A DNA stretch of 64,000 nucleotides, taken from positions 90,376 through 154,375 of the forward strand of contig JAFLBP010000016.1 of assembly GCA_017303875.1 (NCBI GenBank). Direction: 5' to 3'. The notes beneath the pieces are model-generated. The model worked only from the letters and a program-made list of their open reading frames with translations. It was not told the origin of the DNA and did no database searches. How positions within the stretch are numbered: the stretch's first letter is position 1; each line of letters begins with the position of its first letter. The position numbers were made by a program, and so were the translations under genes. Below, one piece after another: positions 57,139 to 64,000 of the stretch. This DNA is from Chitinophagales bacterium (GTDB lineage: Bacteria > Bacteroidota > Bacteroidia > Chitinophagales > Saprospiraceae).

Positions 57139-58605
57139 TTATTTCAGAAGACCAAATAGAAATATTTTGGTTTTGCTGATTTTTATTTTCGGGGTAAAAT
57201 CCACTTTTTCAGGCCCTTTGAGGGTGTTTTCATCTGTTTTGCCGGTATCAAAATAGCTTTGCAGGAAAGTTTCATTTTTCATTACAATGGATAGAATATC
57301 GACATGCGCACTATTTTCGAGCACAATATGTTTGCCTTGTTGTAGCGTAGGCATCAATACTTGATCGACTACGGATGGCGGCGTTCTGTGATCGAGCAGG
57401 CCACTGATAATTACTGTTTCGGTATTGGAATTCCGACATTTTTGATACTTGGCAGGAATAGGTTTTATACCCCATTCTTTTGAAGTAGCGGCATAAATAA
57501 GTGATACATTGCCCCCCAGAATAGTATTGGTATTGCGGATTTCGGTTTCAATATCTTTTCCGTTTTCCCAATCGGCGCTAACCGTTTTTGCATAAACATC
57601 ACCCATGATTTTGGGATGGCTCACATCGGAGAGCTTTTGTAACATAAACAGGCCGCTATAATCCCGTTCCTGAACAGCTTTTTTATAAGCATCAAAAACA
57701 GAAACGGCAAAATTGACATTATACAGCGCGTTTACAGTGCCGGCCTTGATCTTATCGGCATCCAGTTTAAATACCGACCAGCGCGCGGGCAATGTTTCAA
57801 ATGACTGTCGCATCATCGCTTTTATGGATAATTGTGCAGCACTCGTATCCTGCTCCCGGTAAATCCGATCATATGCATCCAGCCTCGCTTCTGCCTGTTC
57901 CGGATCGGCCAAAAAATAACCGGGCGGACAGGCGCCAATCATCAGGGTGCGTTTTATGATTTCCGGATATTTATAGGAATATAATAGCGCAATACGGGTG
58001 CCGTAACTGACGGAGAGTAAATTAATTTTATGATAACCCAATTTTTTGCGCACTGTTTCAATGTCTTCAATTACATTGATTATATTGTAATTATTAATAT
58101 CGATACCCTCTTTTGCTAATGTTTTATTGTAATTTCTGATGTTTACTTTAATGTTATTTAAAGATTTATCGCTTAATAATTTATTATTGAGTCCTTTAAA
58201 TGCTTTTGTCAGTTTTTTTGATTCCAGCTTCACGGAGCCATCCACACCGCGATAGCCGACACATACAAAATCATGGTTTTTAAGTGCATTTGCGGCAGAA
58301 GGCAGGTCAAGATTATTTCGTGAAATAATATTTGAGCCTCCCGGGCCGCCATCCAACCAAAAAACAGGTTCTTCCGGATTGGTAGCAGATGATTTTATAA
58401 TAAATATAGGAATCTGAATTTGTCGGGAGCCTGCAGTATCATAATTTTCCGGCACATTAATCATACCTTCATACGCAACAAAGGTGTAACCGTTAATTTG
58501 TATATCAGCTGTGCGTTTTAAGGATTGATCCATTGCCGGTTGCGAGCAGGCATAATGCGTAATCAGGGAAAGGAGTACGGTAAGCAGGTTTAATTTGTGC
58601 AGCAT
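57139..58605 (-). CDS. Alpha/beta hydrolase lipoprotein (tripeptidyl aminopeptidase-like)
   Basis: This 488-residue protein has a lipoprotein-type signal ending in HYAC (Cys20). WLDGGPGGS (84-91) is the oxyanion block, SVSYGT (198-203) holds the nucleophile Ser200, GLLDHRTPP gives the Asp, and NSAHVD the His. The TAP-like C-terminal domain suggests release of peptides or amino acids from N-termini, but esterase activity is possible. The frame continues 96 bases upstream without conservation; ATG 58605 starts the signal. The gene is clearly more AT-rich than its neighbours, notably at 58030-58210. It is bracketed by inverted copies of a repeat, consistent with insertion from elsewhere. Confidence 0.85.
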   Translation of the reverse strand: MLHKLNLLTVLLSLITHYACSQPAMDQSLKRTADIQINGYTFVAYEGMINVPENYDTAGSRQIQIPIFIIKSSATNPEEPVFWLDGGPGGSNIISRNNLDLPSAANALKNHDFVCVGYRGVDGSVKLESKKLTKAFKGLNNKLLSDKSLNNIKVNIRNYNKTLAKEGIDINNYNIINVIEDIETVRKKLGYHKINLLSVSYGTRIALLYSYKYPEIIKRTLMIGACPPGYFLADPEQAEARLDAYDRIYREQDTSAAQLSIKAMMRQSFETLPARWSVFKLDADKIKAGTVNALYNVNFAVSVFDAYKKAVQERDYSGLFMLQKLSDVSHPKIMGDVYAKTVSADWENGKDIETEIRNTNTILGGNVSLIYAATSKEWGIKPIPAKYQKCRNSNTETVIISGLLDHRTPPSVVDQVLMPTLQQGKHIVLENSAHVDILSIVMKNETFLQSYFDTGKTDENTLKGPEKVDFTPKIKISKTKIFLFGLLK

Positions 58606-58816
58606 GCGTATTGTTTTAAAAGTGGAAGTCAGGTGCAGTATGCACCCGGACAAACGTGGCATAAGAAGTCCTGTTTCGGAGCATGACACCCCGAAATACA
58701 AATCAGATGTACAAATGAAAAAGGCCTACAACGTTATAGATAAGATAATTCGTGCTGCAAAGTTATTGGGCGCAAAACCGCTATACATTCACTTAAGTTA
58801 ATAAATCGCTCTTTAC
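58606..58816 (-). other. Leader region of the hydrolase gene
   Basis: AT-rich non-coding DNA. On the minus strand TTTGTACATCTGATTTGTATTTCGG contains possible promoter words (TTTG and TATTTCG), but the match is imperfect. A 68-residue ORF on the plus strand has no recognisable features. Confidence 0.35.
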
Positions 58817-58921
58817 AAAAAGTTGCCTCTAAAACACTAAAAACCCCAAAACCCCAAAACACTGAAGCTCCAAAACACTAAAACCCCCATTCATCGTTCA
58901 TCACTCATCGTTCATCGTTAC
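58817..58921 (-). repeat. Single inverted copy of the tandem repeat unit
   Basis: Read on the minus strand it has GTAACGATGAACGATGAGTGATGAACGATG words, a G-run, GTTTTAGTG and GGTTTTTAG words, and ends in GGCAACTTTTT. It is the same unit as at 56425-57120 in opposite orientation, and lacks the CCGGGAGCGGAG part. The 11-base ends GGCAACTTTTT (57110-57120) and AAAAAGTTGCC (58817-58827) face each other across the hydrolase gene. Confidence 0.85.
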
Positions 58922-58929
58922 AAAACTGT

Positions 58930-60033
58930 TTACATTTTTTCCAATAAAAGTTTGCCGATGGCGGGAATGCTGTAGAGTTTGGCGAGTTCCGGTTTTTTGG
59001 AGCCGGTAAGGGTTTGGGCCATATACAGCCGCAGGTCGTTGGGCAATAGATCCAGTTGAATAAACCGGGCGAGGCGCTCAAATTGTTCGTTGCCGAGCGG
59101 CTGCGGGTTTTCCAGTAAATAATTGATCATGCGGCTGACCACCACCGAGAGCATATCCAGGCGCTTCGTTTCCCCGTCGAAAAGGAGGCGTTCAAGCCGC
59201 TGAACGGCGCCTTCAAAATTGTCGCTTTCAAGGAAATCGGCCGGACCGGGCAGCCGATCTAATTTTTGATGGATAAACTGGACAAAAGCCTGCGTGGTGC
59301 TGTCGTCCAGAAAAGCATCGGCGAGCAGCTTGATCAGGGGCAGGTTTTCGCGAAAATCTTCAAATTGTTCGATACTCTGAAAAAACTGCACCAAAGAACG
59401 CGGCGTGGTACGGCGACCGTTCACCAGTTCCGGATAAGCCAGCACGAAATTGCGCCCCCGCTCGTCTACCCCATTTCGTTCAGCCCAACGTGCCCAGGCG
59501 CCGGCATCAAATTCCATTGTTACGTGCAGCATACGATTGAGCATGGCCTCGTCGAGGGTTGTGACGGAGTAATCGCCGCCATCGGGGTTGGCGGTTAACA
59601 CGATCAGCCATTGGGCGGGCAGCGACCAGGAAACTAATTCATAATACTGCAGCAATTGCATAATGCCGCGCAGGATGCGGTCGTCGGCGCGGTTAACATC
59701 GTCGAGCAACAATATTCCGGGGCCTTCCTGCCGGGGCACCCATGCCGGTGGCGCGAAACGGGTGACGCTTTGCCCTTCAGGGTTTTGTTGCAGGGTCGGC
59801 ATGCCTACCAGGTCGCCCATTTCCTCAAACTGCGCCGGTGCGATGTACACAAAAGCAAAGCCTTTTTCCTGTGCCCACTCCCGCACCAATTCCGTTTTGC
59901 CGATCCCGTGTTTCCCCCATATACATATAGGTGTGGGCAGGCGCTTGCCCGGGCCGATGTTGGTGAGGCTGTGTTCCAGCAATTGCCGTATGGTTTCGGC
60001 ATTTATTTTTGAGCCGTAGGTGATGTAGTTCAA
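58930..60033 (-). CDS. AAA+ ATPase of the MoxR/dynein-related type
   Basis: A 367-residue ATPase. Walker A is WGKHGIGKT, Walker B LLLDDVNRA, and sensor 1 VLTANPDGGDY. DEAMLNRMLHV is typical of the AAA_5/MoxR clade, which remodels protein complexes, often with a von Willebrand factor A partner. No such partner is encoded next to it; the downstream position is taken by the repeat and the hydrolase cassette. No ATG exists near the N-terminus. A TTG at 60033 (LNYITYGSKINAETIRQ) is the likeliest start; another TTG at 60075 falls inside a hairpin and is less likely. Confidence 0.8.
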   Translation of the reverse strand: MNYITYGSKINAETIRQLLEHSLTNIGPGKRLPTPICIWGKHGIGKTELVREWAQEKGFAFVYIAPAQFEEMGDLVGMPTLQQNPEGQSVTRFAPPAWVPRQEGPGILLLDDVNRADDRILRGIMQLLQYYELVSWSLPAQWLIVLTANPDGGDYSVTTLDEAMLNRMLHVTMEFDAGAWARWAERNGVDERGRNFVLAYPELVNGRRTTPRSLVQFFQSIEQFEDFRENLPLIKLLADAFLDDSTTQAFVQFIHQKLDRLPGPADFLESDNFEGAVQRLERLLFDGETKRLDMLSVVVSRMINYLLENPQPLGNEQFERLARFIQLDLLPNDLRLYMAQTLTGSKKPELAKLYSIPAIGKLLLEKM

Positions 60034-60061
60034 GGTAAATGGTTTTGATGCGCACAAAATT

Positions 60062-60102
60062 ACAAACCCTGCCAAAACAGCAAAAGCTCTGGCAGGGTTT
60101 GT
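60062..60102. terminator. Hairpin after the DUF1501 gene
   Basis: ACAAACCCTGCC (60062-60073) and GGCAGGGTTTGT (60091-60102) are perfect 12-base inverted copies with a 17-base loop. It lies 27 bases after the DUF1501 stop and just before the AAA+ ATPase start. The U-run is weak on the minus strand. Confidence 0.6.
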
Positions 60103-60128
60103 CGGTATGTTGTTTTTATCGTAATTTT

Positions 60129-61772
60129 CTAACGCGTCACCATCAGCTTCGCTACTTCGGCGCGCCCGCTTGTCTGATTTTCTATCCGTACAAAATAGGT
60201 GCCGCTGCCCAGCGTCGAAACATCAAAGAAAAATACATTGGTGCCGGTCGCTATGGCCTGCCGGTTCATGGAAATGAGCGTGCCGCCAAGGCTGTGCAGG
60301 GAGAGCAGTGCATTGAATTCGCCTTCACTTTCATAAGTGACTTCCACATGTACCGAAGCGGGGTTGGGGCTTAGGCGCAAACGACGCGGTGCTTCGCGGC
60401 GCACATCAATGGAGCCGCCGAAATAGCAGGCCGGATTTACTTCCAGATCCTTGTCAATCAGCCGCATTTTGGCATAAACATCAAACATGCTTTCCTGCAT
60501 AACAAAATCATTGGCGCCCAACCAGTCCTGCAACAAACTGCCAAATACCTGGCGGTAATCGAATTGCATGTTGCGCAGCTGATTGTCGTTGCTCAGATCA
60601 AACAGGTTGACATTCGTGCCATGCACTTTAGGCCGCACGCCTTTTCCGAAGACCATCATGGGCGATAATGTGCCATGATCGGTGCCAAACGACCCGTTTT
60701 CCTTGGCACAACGGCCAAACTCTGAAAACGTACAGGCCATAACCTGATCGGCAATGCCCAATCCTTCGAGGTCGTCAAAGAAGGTTTTTACCGAATCGGA
60801 AAAGTTTTTGAGCAAATTTGTATGCGCTCCCAGGGAAGTGTCTCCCGAATCGACCTGTGCACTGTGGGTGTCGAAACCGCCGATCTGGCAAAGGTAAATT
60901 TTCGTTTTGCAGCCCCCGCGGATCAGACGCGCGATGGTTTTCAGCTGCGCCGCAAAGGAATTATTCGGATAGGCAGTAATGGCATTACTGCCGGCATTGA
61001 ACACCTGTGTGATGCGTGAAGCATAAAGGTTAATGCTTTGTTCCACCCCCATGATGTAATCCAGTTCATCACCGTGGTCCGAGTCGGGTGTAATGGCCAA
61101 AGGGGCGCCACCGATGGTCTGGATAAGCGAATAAAAACCGGCGGGGTCCTGCCCGCTCAGATTGATCACATTCTGGTGCTCGGTTTCGGTGTGAAAACCC
61201 AGCGAAGTATACGGGTCGCCCAGCTGAATCCCCAGCGGGTCGGGTGCTTCAGGTGTCGGCACGCCTTCTACTTCCGGGAAAAAAGCTTGCAGCGAACGCC
61301 CCATCCAGCCAGTACCTATATTATTTAAGGCAGGAGAGCCGCCGCCGCCCGAGAGCCAGAGGTCTGTGCCTTTGAAGTGCGACTGGTTCATGCTCTGATA
61401 GCCCACGCCCTGAATGACACTGGCCCAGCCTTTGTCGTAGAGCGCTTTGATGCCCGTCATCGCCGGGTGCAGGCCCGTTTGGTCGGCGGTGGGCAGCGTA
61501 CTGTCTATATTAATAATGGCGCTTTCCAGCAATCGGGTAGTCGGGCGCAATTCGGCGTAGCGATCGTAATGGGCTAATGGGATAACGGTATTGATACCAT
61601 CGTTGCCGCCTTTCATTTGAATCAGCACCAGCACGCGGTCGCGCACACTGTCGCAAGAGGCAAGGGTGTTTGCCATCTGGCGGTTGGCAAAGGGGCGCAT
61701 GGCAAAGCCATTGACAAAAAAAGAACTGACGCCAACCCCTTGCGCTATTTTGAGAAATTGTCTGCGTTTCAT
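60129..61772 (-). CDS. DUF1501 protein with Tat-like signal and T9SS type A sorting domain
   Basis: A 547-residue exported protein of the DUF1501 family (alkaline-phosphatase-superfamily-like fold). The N-terminus MKRRQFLKIAQGVGVSSFF has a twin-arginine pattern followed by a moderately hydrophobic stretch. Family blocks are LIQMKGGNDGINTVIPL, ALYDKGWASVIQGVGY, CQIGGFDTHSAQVD, FSEFGRCAKENGSFGTDHG and VFGKGV. The last 80 residues (LSPNPASVHVEV...LGSGTYFVRIENQ...VAKLMVTR) are a type A sorting domain. It follows a DUF1800 gene, the usual partner. ATG 61772 is used; upstream codons run into the palindrome element. The function of the pair is unknown. Confidence 0.88.
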   Translation of the reverse strand: MKRRQFLKIAQGVGVSSFFVNGFAMRPFANRQMANTLASCDSVRDRVLVLIQMKGGNDGINTVIPLAHYDRYAELRPTTRLLESAIINIDSTLPTADQTGLHPAMTGIKALYDKGWASVIQGVGYQSMNQSHFKGTDLWLSGGGGSPALNNIGTGWMGRSLQAFFPEVEGVPTPEAPDPLGIQLGDPYTSLGFHTETEHQNVINLSGQDPAGFYSLIQTIGGAPLAITPDSDHGDELDYIMGVEQSINLYASRITQVFNAGSNAITAYPNNSFAAQLKTIARLIRGGCKTKIYLCQIGGFDTHSAQVDSGDTSLGAHTNLLKNFSDSVKTFFDDLEGLGIADQVMACTFSEFGRCAKENGSFGTDHGTLSPMMVFGKGVRPKVHGTNVNLFDLSNDNQLRNMQFDYRQVFGSLLQDWLGANDFVMQESMFDVYAKMRLIDKDLEVNPACYFGGSIDVRREAPRRLRLSPNPASVHVEVTYESEGEFNALLSLHSLGGTLISMNRQAIATGTNVFFFDVSTLGSGTYFVRIENQTSGRAEVAKLMVTR

Positions 61773-61814
61773 GTTTGAAGTATTTTCGTATGACGAAACT
61801 TGATTCAGGTTGTT

Positions 61815-61864
61815 GCGAAGCAAAGCTTCGCTGTACTTGCGCGAAGCGGAGCTTCGCGGTACTA
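61815..61864. repeat. Two-unit copy of the stop-codon palindrome
   Basis: On the minus strand the element reads TAG-TAC-CGCGAAGC-TCC-GCTTCGCG-CA-AGTAC-A-GCGAAGC-TTT-GCTTCGC. The leading TAG is the stop codon of the DUF1800 gene. The unit order, TCC loop first and TTT loop second, is the same as behind truA. Confidence 0.9.
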
Positions 61865-63496
61865 ATACGTCTGGTATTCCGGTGAGTACATGATTCCTGT
61901 GATCAGGCGCTCAAGTGGAATACGTACTTCCGTTTCATTGCCGGTACTGAGATAATTGGCCCATTCATAGGCCCAGTCTTCGGCTGGCAGTCCGTCCAGA
62001 AATACTTCGTTATAAAAATAGTCAAATCGTTCAGTGGATGGGCTAACCGGCAGCATATAGTCCATCAGATCGCGTACGAGCACATAGGCATCGGCCGGGT
62101 CGCTCACCACGCCGCTGGTTTTTATCCAGGGTGTAATGTTGAGTTTGATGCCGATACTGCTGTTTGGGGAACTGCCAATAACGCGTTTGCCGGTCAGGAG
62201 TATTGTGGGCAGCTTGTAACGTGCAACGATGGACGTGGAATTGAACCAATGCCTGCTGTAATCGGGTTCCTGATGGTAGGCCGGATAACCCGCCACATCA
62301 GGCGGCGCAAACATATTGAGGTTGGCGAGCGCCAGCATGCGATCCATCACACCGGAAATCCAGAAGGTATTATAATGTGTAGTGTTTTGCGTGAGCGGAT
62401 TCGGAATGGCAATATTAAAGAAGGAAAGGGCCTGAAGGGAAAGTTCCAGTGGCGATTTAATCATGCCGCCAACAATTTCATCGCTGTTGTCGGAGTCGTC
62501 CATATCGTAAAAATGCTGGCTCTTGAATAACTGCGTCAGCACCGGCAAAATCTCGTAGCCGTTATTGCGGAAAGTTTGTGCCAGCGGTGCAATAATATCG
62601 CTCTCTACTTCCTCCGAGATGTTACGGTGCACAAAATAGCGGTAGATGCGCCGACAGAAATTCAGCGAAACCTGCTCCTGGGCAAAAACCATATTTACAA
62701 AGCCGGTAATTTCCGATTCAAACTGCGCGCTGCTTGTTGCACCTGCTATAATAGTGCCCTGAAATTTGGCGCTGAATTGTTTGTTGCCGGTATGATGCCG
62801 GGAAAACGTGACTTTGGCGCGGGGAAGACCGGTTTCGGCATCATTGAGCAGGCGGTTGGTTTGCAACTGATAACCGGTAAGTACTTTGGCGGCCTGTATA
62901 ATATCGTCTTCGGTGTAATGAGTGTAATCGCCCGGAGCAATCTGAGGACCTTTTCCGATGGTGAAAAGTTCAAGAAATTCCCGTGCGAAGTTTTCTTGCG
63001 GATTACTCTTGGTATTGGTGTCGTTATTGAGATAGCGCACCATATTATTATCGTGTATGATCTTGCGGGCGAGATCTTTGAAATTGCCCAACGCACCCCA
63101 GCGCAGCAAGGCTAAGTAATCGTAATAGACCGAGCTGGACAGGGTTGTCAGGGTAGTTGCCAAAAACTGATGAAAAAAGAACGACATCTTGTGTCCGACG
63201 CCGGGATCATGCAGTGCTTCATTGAGCCACCAGGCAGCCACACGCCGTTGCAGGTTGAACTCGGTATCGGGCAGTGCTTGTCTGACAGGAAGAATCCACG
63301 TAGTGCTGGCGCTGTCGAATACCGGTTGGGTGAGTTGTTGTGGCGTTAGTTGCAGCAAGCCGGATACTGCGGCAGAAACACCCTGAACAGACATTTCCTC
63401 AACTTTGGCGCGGGTATAACGAAAACTGGCGCGGCGTAATAAATGTGCTGCTCGCCGGCGGCCCAGCGTTCCCTGTACAGGATTTAAAGATGCCAT
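61862..63496 (-). CDS. DUF1800 domain protein
   Basis: A 544-residue protein of the DUF1800 family. Recognisable blocks are HLLRRASFRYT near the N-terminus, WWLNEALHDPGVGHKMSFFFHQFL, QENFAREFLELFTIGKG, YTEDDIIQAAKVLTGY, and KSPLELSLQAL. No signal peptide or sorting domain is evident, in contrast to the DUF1501 partner. The two families are found as neighbours in Bacteroidota and Planctomycetes; the joint role is not established. The ATG at 63496 is used; a TTG four codons earlier is possible. Its stop codon is the first part of the palindrome element. Confidence 0.87.
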   Translation of the reverse strand: MASLNPVQGTLGRRRAAHLLRRASFRYTRAKVEEMSVQGVSAAVSGLLQLTPQQLTQPVFDSASTTWILPVRQALPDTEFNLQRRVAAWWLNEALHDPGVGHKMSFFFHQFLATTLTTLSSSVYYDYLALLRWGALGNFKDLARKIIHDNNMVRYLNNDTNTKSNPQENFAREFLELFTIGKGPQIAPGDYTHYTEDDIIQAAKVLTGYQLQTNRLLNDAETGLPRAKVTFSRHHTGNKQFSAKFQGTIIAGATSSAQFESEITGFVNMVFAQEQVSLNFCRRIYRYFVHRNISEEVESDIIAPLAQTFRNNGYEILPVLTQLFKSQHFYDMDDSDNSDEIVGGMIKSPLELSLQALSFFNIAIPNPLTQNTTHYNTFWISGVMDRMLALANLNMFAPPDVAGYPAYHQEPDYSRHWFNSTSIVARYKLPTILLTGKRVIGSSPNSSIGIKLNITPWIKTSGVVSDPADAYVLVRDLMDYMLPVSPSTERFDYFYNEVFLDGLPAEDWAYEWANYLSTGNETEVRIPLERLITGIMYSPEYQTY

Positions 63497-63766
63497 AGGC
63501 AAAGACAAAAGTGGCAGACGATCGTTGGCGACCAGCGCTGCCGGGTGAACTGTAATTTTAGCAACGGTATTTTAAAGGAGCGCGCTAAAGTACTGAAAAT
63601 ATGGTATTCCAATAAGATAAAAAACATATATTATAAGCTCCTTGTAAAAGCACAGATTTTATACGCAAAAAATCGAATATTTCAGAATGAAAACACTTGT
63701 AAAGTGGCTAAATATGCTCCTCAAATGCAGCTTCACAGGATTTTTTTAAAAAAATATAAAAAACTA

Positions 63767-63797
63767 TTTGGTGGAATAGAACTTCGTCTTACCTTTG
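63767..63797 (+). promoter_or_regulatory. Strong Bacteroidota promoter P1
   Basis: TTTG (63767-63770), 19 bases, then TACCTTTG (63790-63797): a full consensus match. The bases after it (CGCCCGCTTTGATAGAGAGG) resemble the start region of the two tRNA units. Confidence 0.8.
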
Positions 63798-63927
63798 CGC
63801 CCGCTTTGATAGAGAGGGGATGTGAGTGGGGATGAAAAGGGTGTTAAGCTTGGAGTTGAGGGGGATTGAATGGGGATTTGCGTTGAGGATTGGTTAGAAA
63901 TTTTTTTGAGAAAAAGTTTTCAAAAGA

Positions 63928-63958
63928 TTTGGTAGAAATAAAAAGCTGCGTACCTTTG
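63928..63958 (+). promoter_or_regulatory. Strong Bacteroidota promoter P2
   Basis: TTTG (63928-63931), 19 bases, then TACCTTTG (63951-63958), again a full match, 161 bases after P1. Tandem consensus promoters with GC-rich starts are typical of rRNA or tRNA operons; the gene lies outside the window. Confidence 0.8.
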
Positions 63959-64000
63959 CAGCCCCAAAAGCGGGAAACGGAAAGTGGGTGGTTGAGTGGT

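Larger units (their letters stand above)
63497..64000. other. Right-end intergenic region
   Basis: No convincing gene is seen; a 96-residue ORF at 63545-63835 is Lys/Ile-rich with no features and overlaps a promoter. The region is AT-rich up to about 63780 and G-rich after that. It carries two strong plus-strand promoters, listed separately, whose product lies beyond the window. Confidence 0.5.

Noticed and set aside
58595..58801. 68-residue plus-strand ORF in the hydrolase leader
   Set aside because: It overlaps the hydrolase start on the other strand and has no signal, domain or promoter of its own.
63545..63835. 96-residue ORF near the right edge
   Set aside because: It is Lys/Ile-rich, overlaps promoter P1, and has no recognisable domain.
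63972..64000. Possible tRNA-Ser 5' end at the window edge
   Set aside because: GGAAAGTGGGTGG...GAGTGGT loosely resembles a class II tRNA start, but position 8 is not T and the rest is outside the window.

Overview
The window looks like a chromosomal segment of a Bacteroidota bacterium, most likely of the Saprospirales/Chitinophagales type. Supporting signs are the promoter signature TTTG-N19-21-TAnnTTTG before tRNAs and genes, the absence of clear Shine-Dalgarno sites, type IX secretion (T9SS) sorting domains of both type A and type B (CHU_C), a PorP/SprF protein beside a giant surface protein, a TonB-dependent receptor with a carboxypeptidase-like N-terminal domain, and loose lipoprotein signals. 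No plasmid, phage or insertion-sequence gene is visible. Most of the DNA is housekeeping genes separated by many small repeats.

Layout. 1-10 kb: end of a glycosyltransferase, a flotillin-like SPFH protein, tRNA-Phe, an MtfA-like membrane protein, a metF-aroE-proline dehydrogenase run, and a class A penicillin-binding protein overlapping a flippase-like membrane protein. 10-26 kb: a T9SS type B surface protein, a bacterial pentameric ligand-gated ion channel, a macro-domain protein, then on the minus strand gltX, a 2633-residue T9SS surface protein and its PorP/SprF partner. 26-38 kb: polysaccharide deacetylase, a secreted protein of unknown function, a candidate small RNA, an M28 peptidase, an amidotransferase with uridine kinase, katG, two near-identical lipoproteins, lpxD and a fadH-like reductase, then a CAU-anticodon tRNA. 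38-50 kb: a DUF3108 protein, a second flippase-like protein, an OmpA protein, amino-acid dehydrogenase, fbp, a GNAT acetyltransferase, meaB, trpE, truA and a lipoprotein. 50-64 kb: a Pho-box-like site before an internally duplicated T9SS type A protein and a TonB-dependent receptor, a six-copy tandem repeat, an AT-rich one-gene cassette (lipoprotein hydrolase) bracketed by inverted repeats, an orphan AAA+ ATPase, and a DUF1800-DUF1501 pair. Two strong tandem promoters at the right edge fire out of the window.

The most notable non-gene structure is a family of short palindromes (core CGAAGC-3 nt-GCTTCG) that starts at the TAG stop codon of three different genes (trpE, truA, DUF1800) and keeps its hairpins by paired changes. 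A second palindromic element occurs once in a leader region and once inside the fadH-like reading frame, apparently adding about 24 residues. Others are a 107-nt transcription unit without an ORF (27550-27656), three 11-bp-spaced CTTAA repeats resembling a Pho box, and a bracketed hydrolase cassette. Assignments come from reading motifs by eye; no database search was run.
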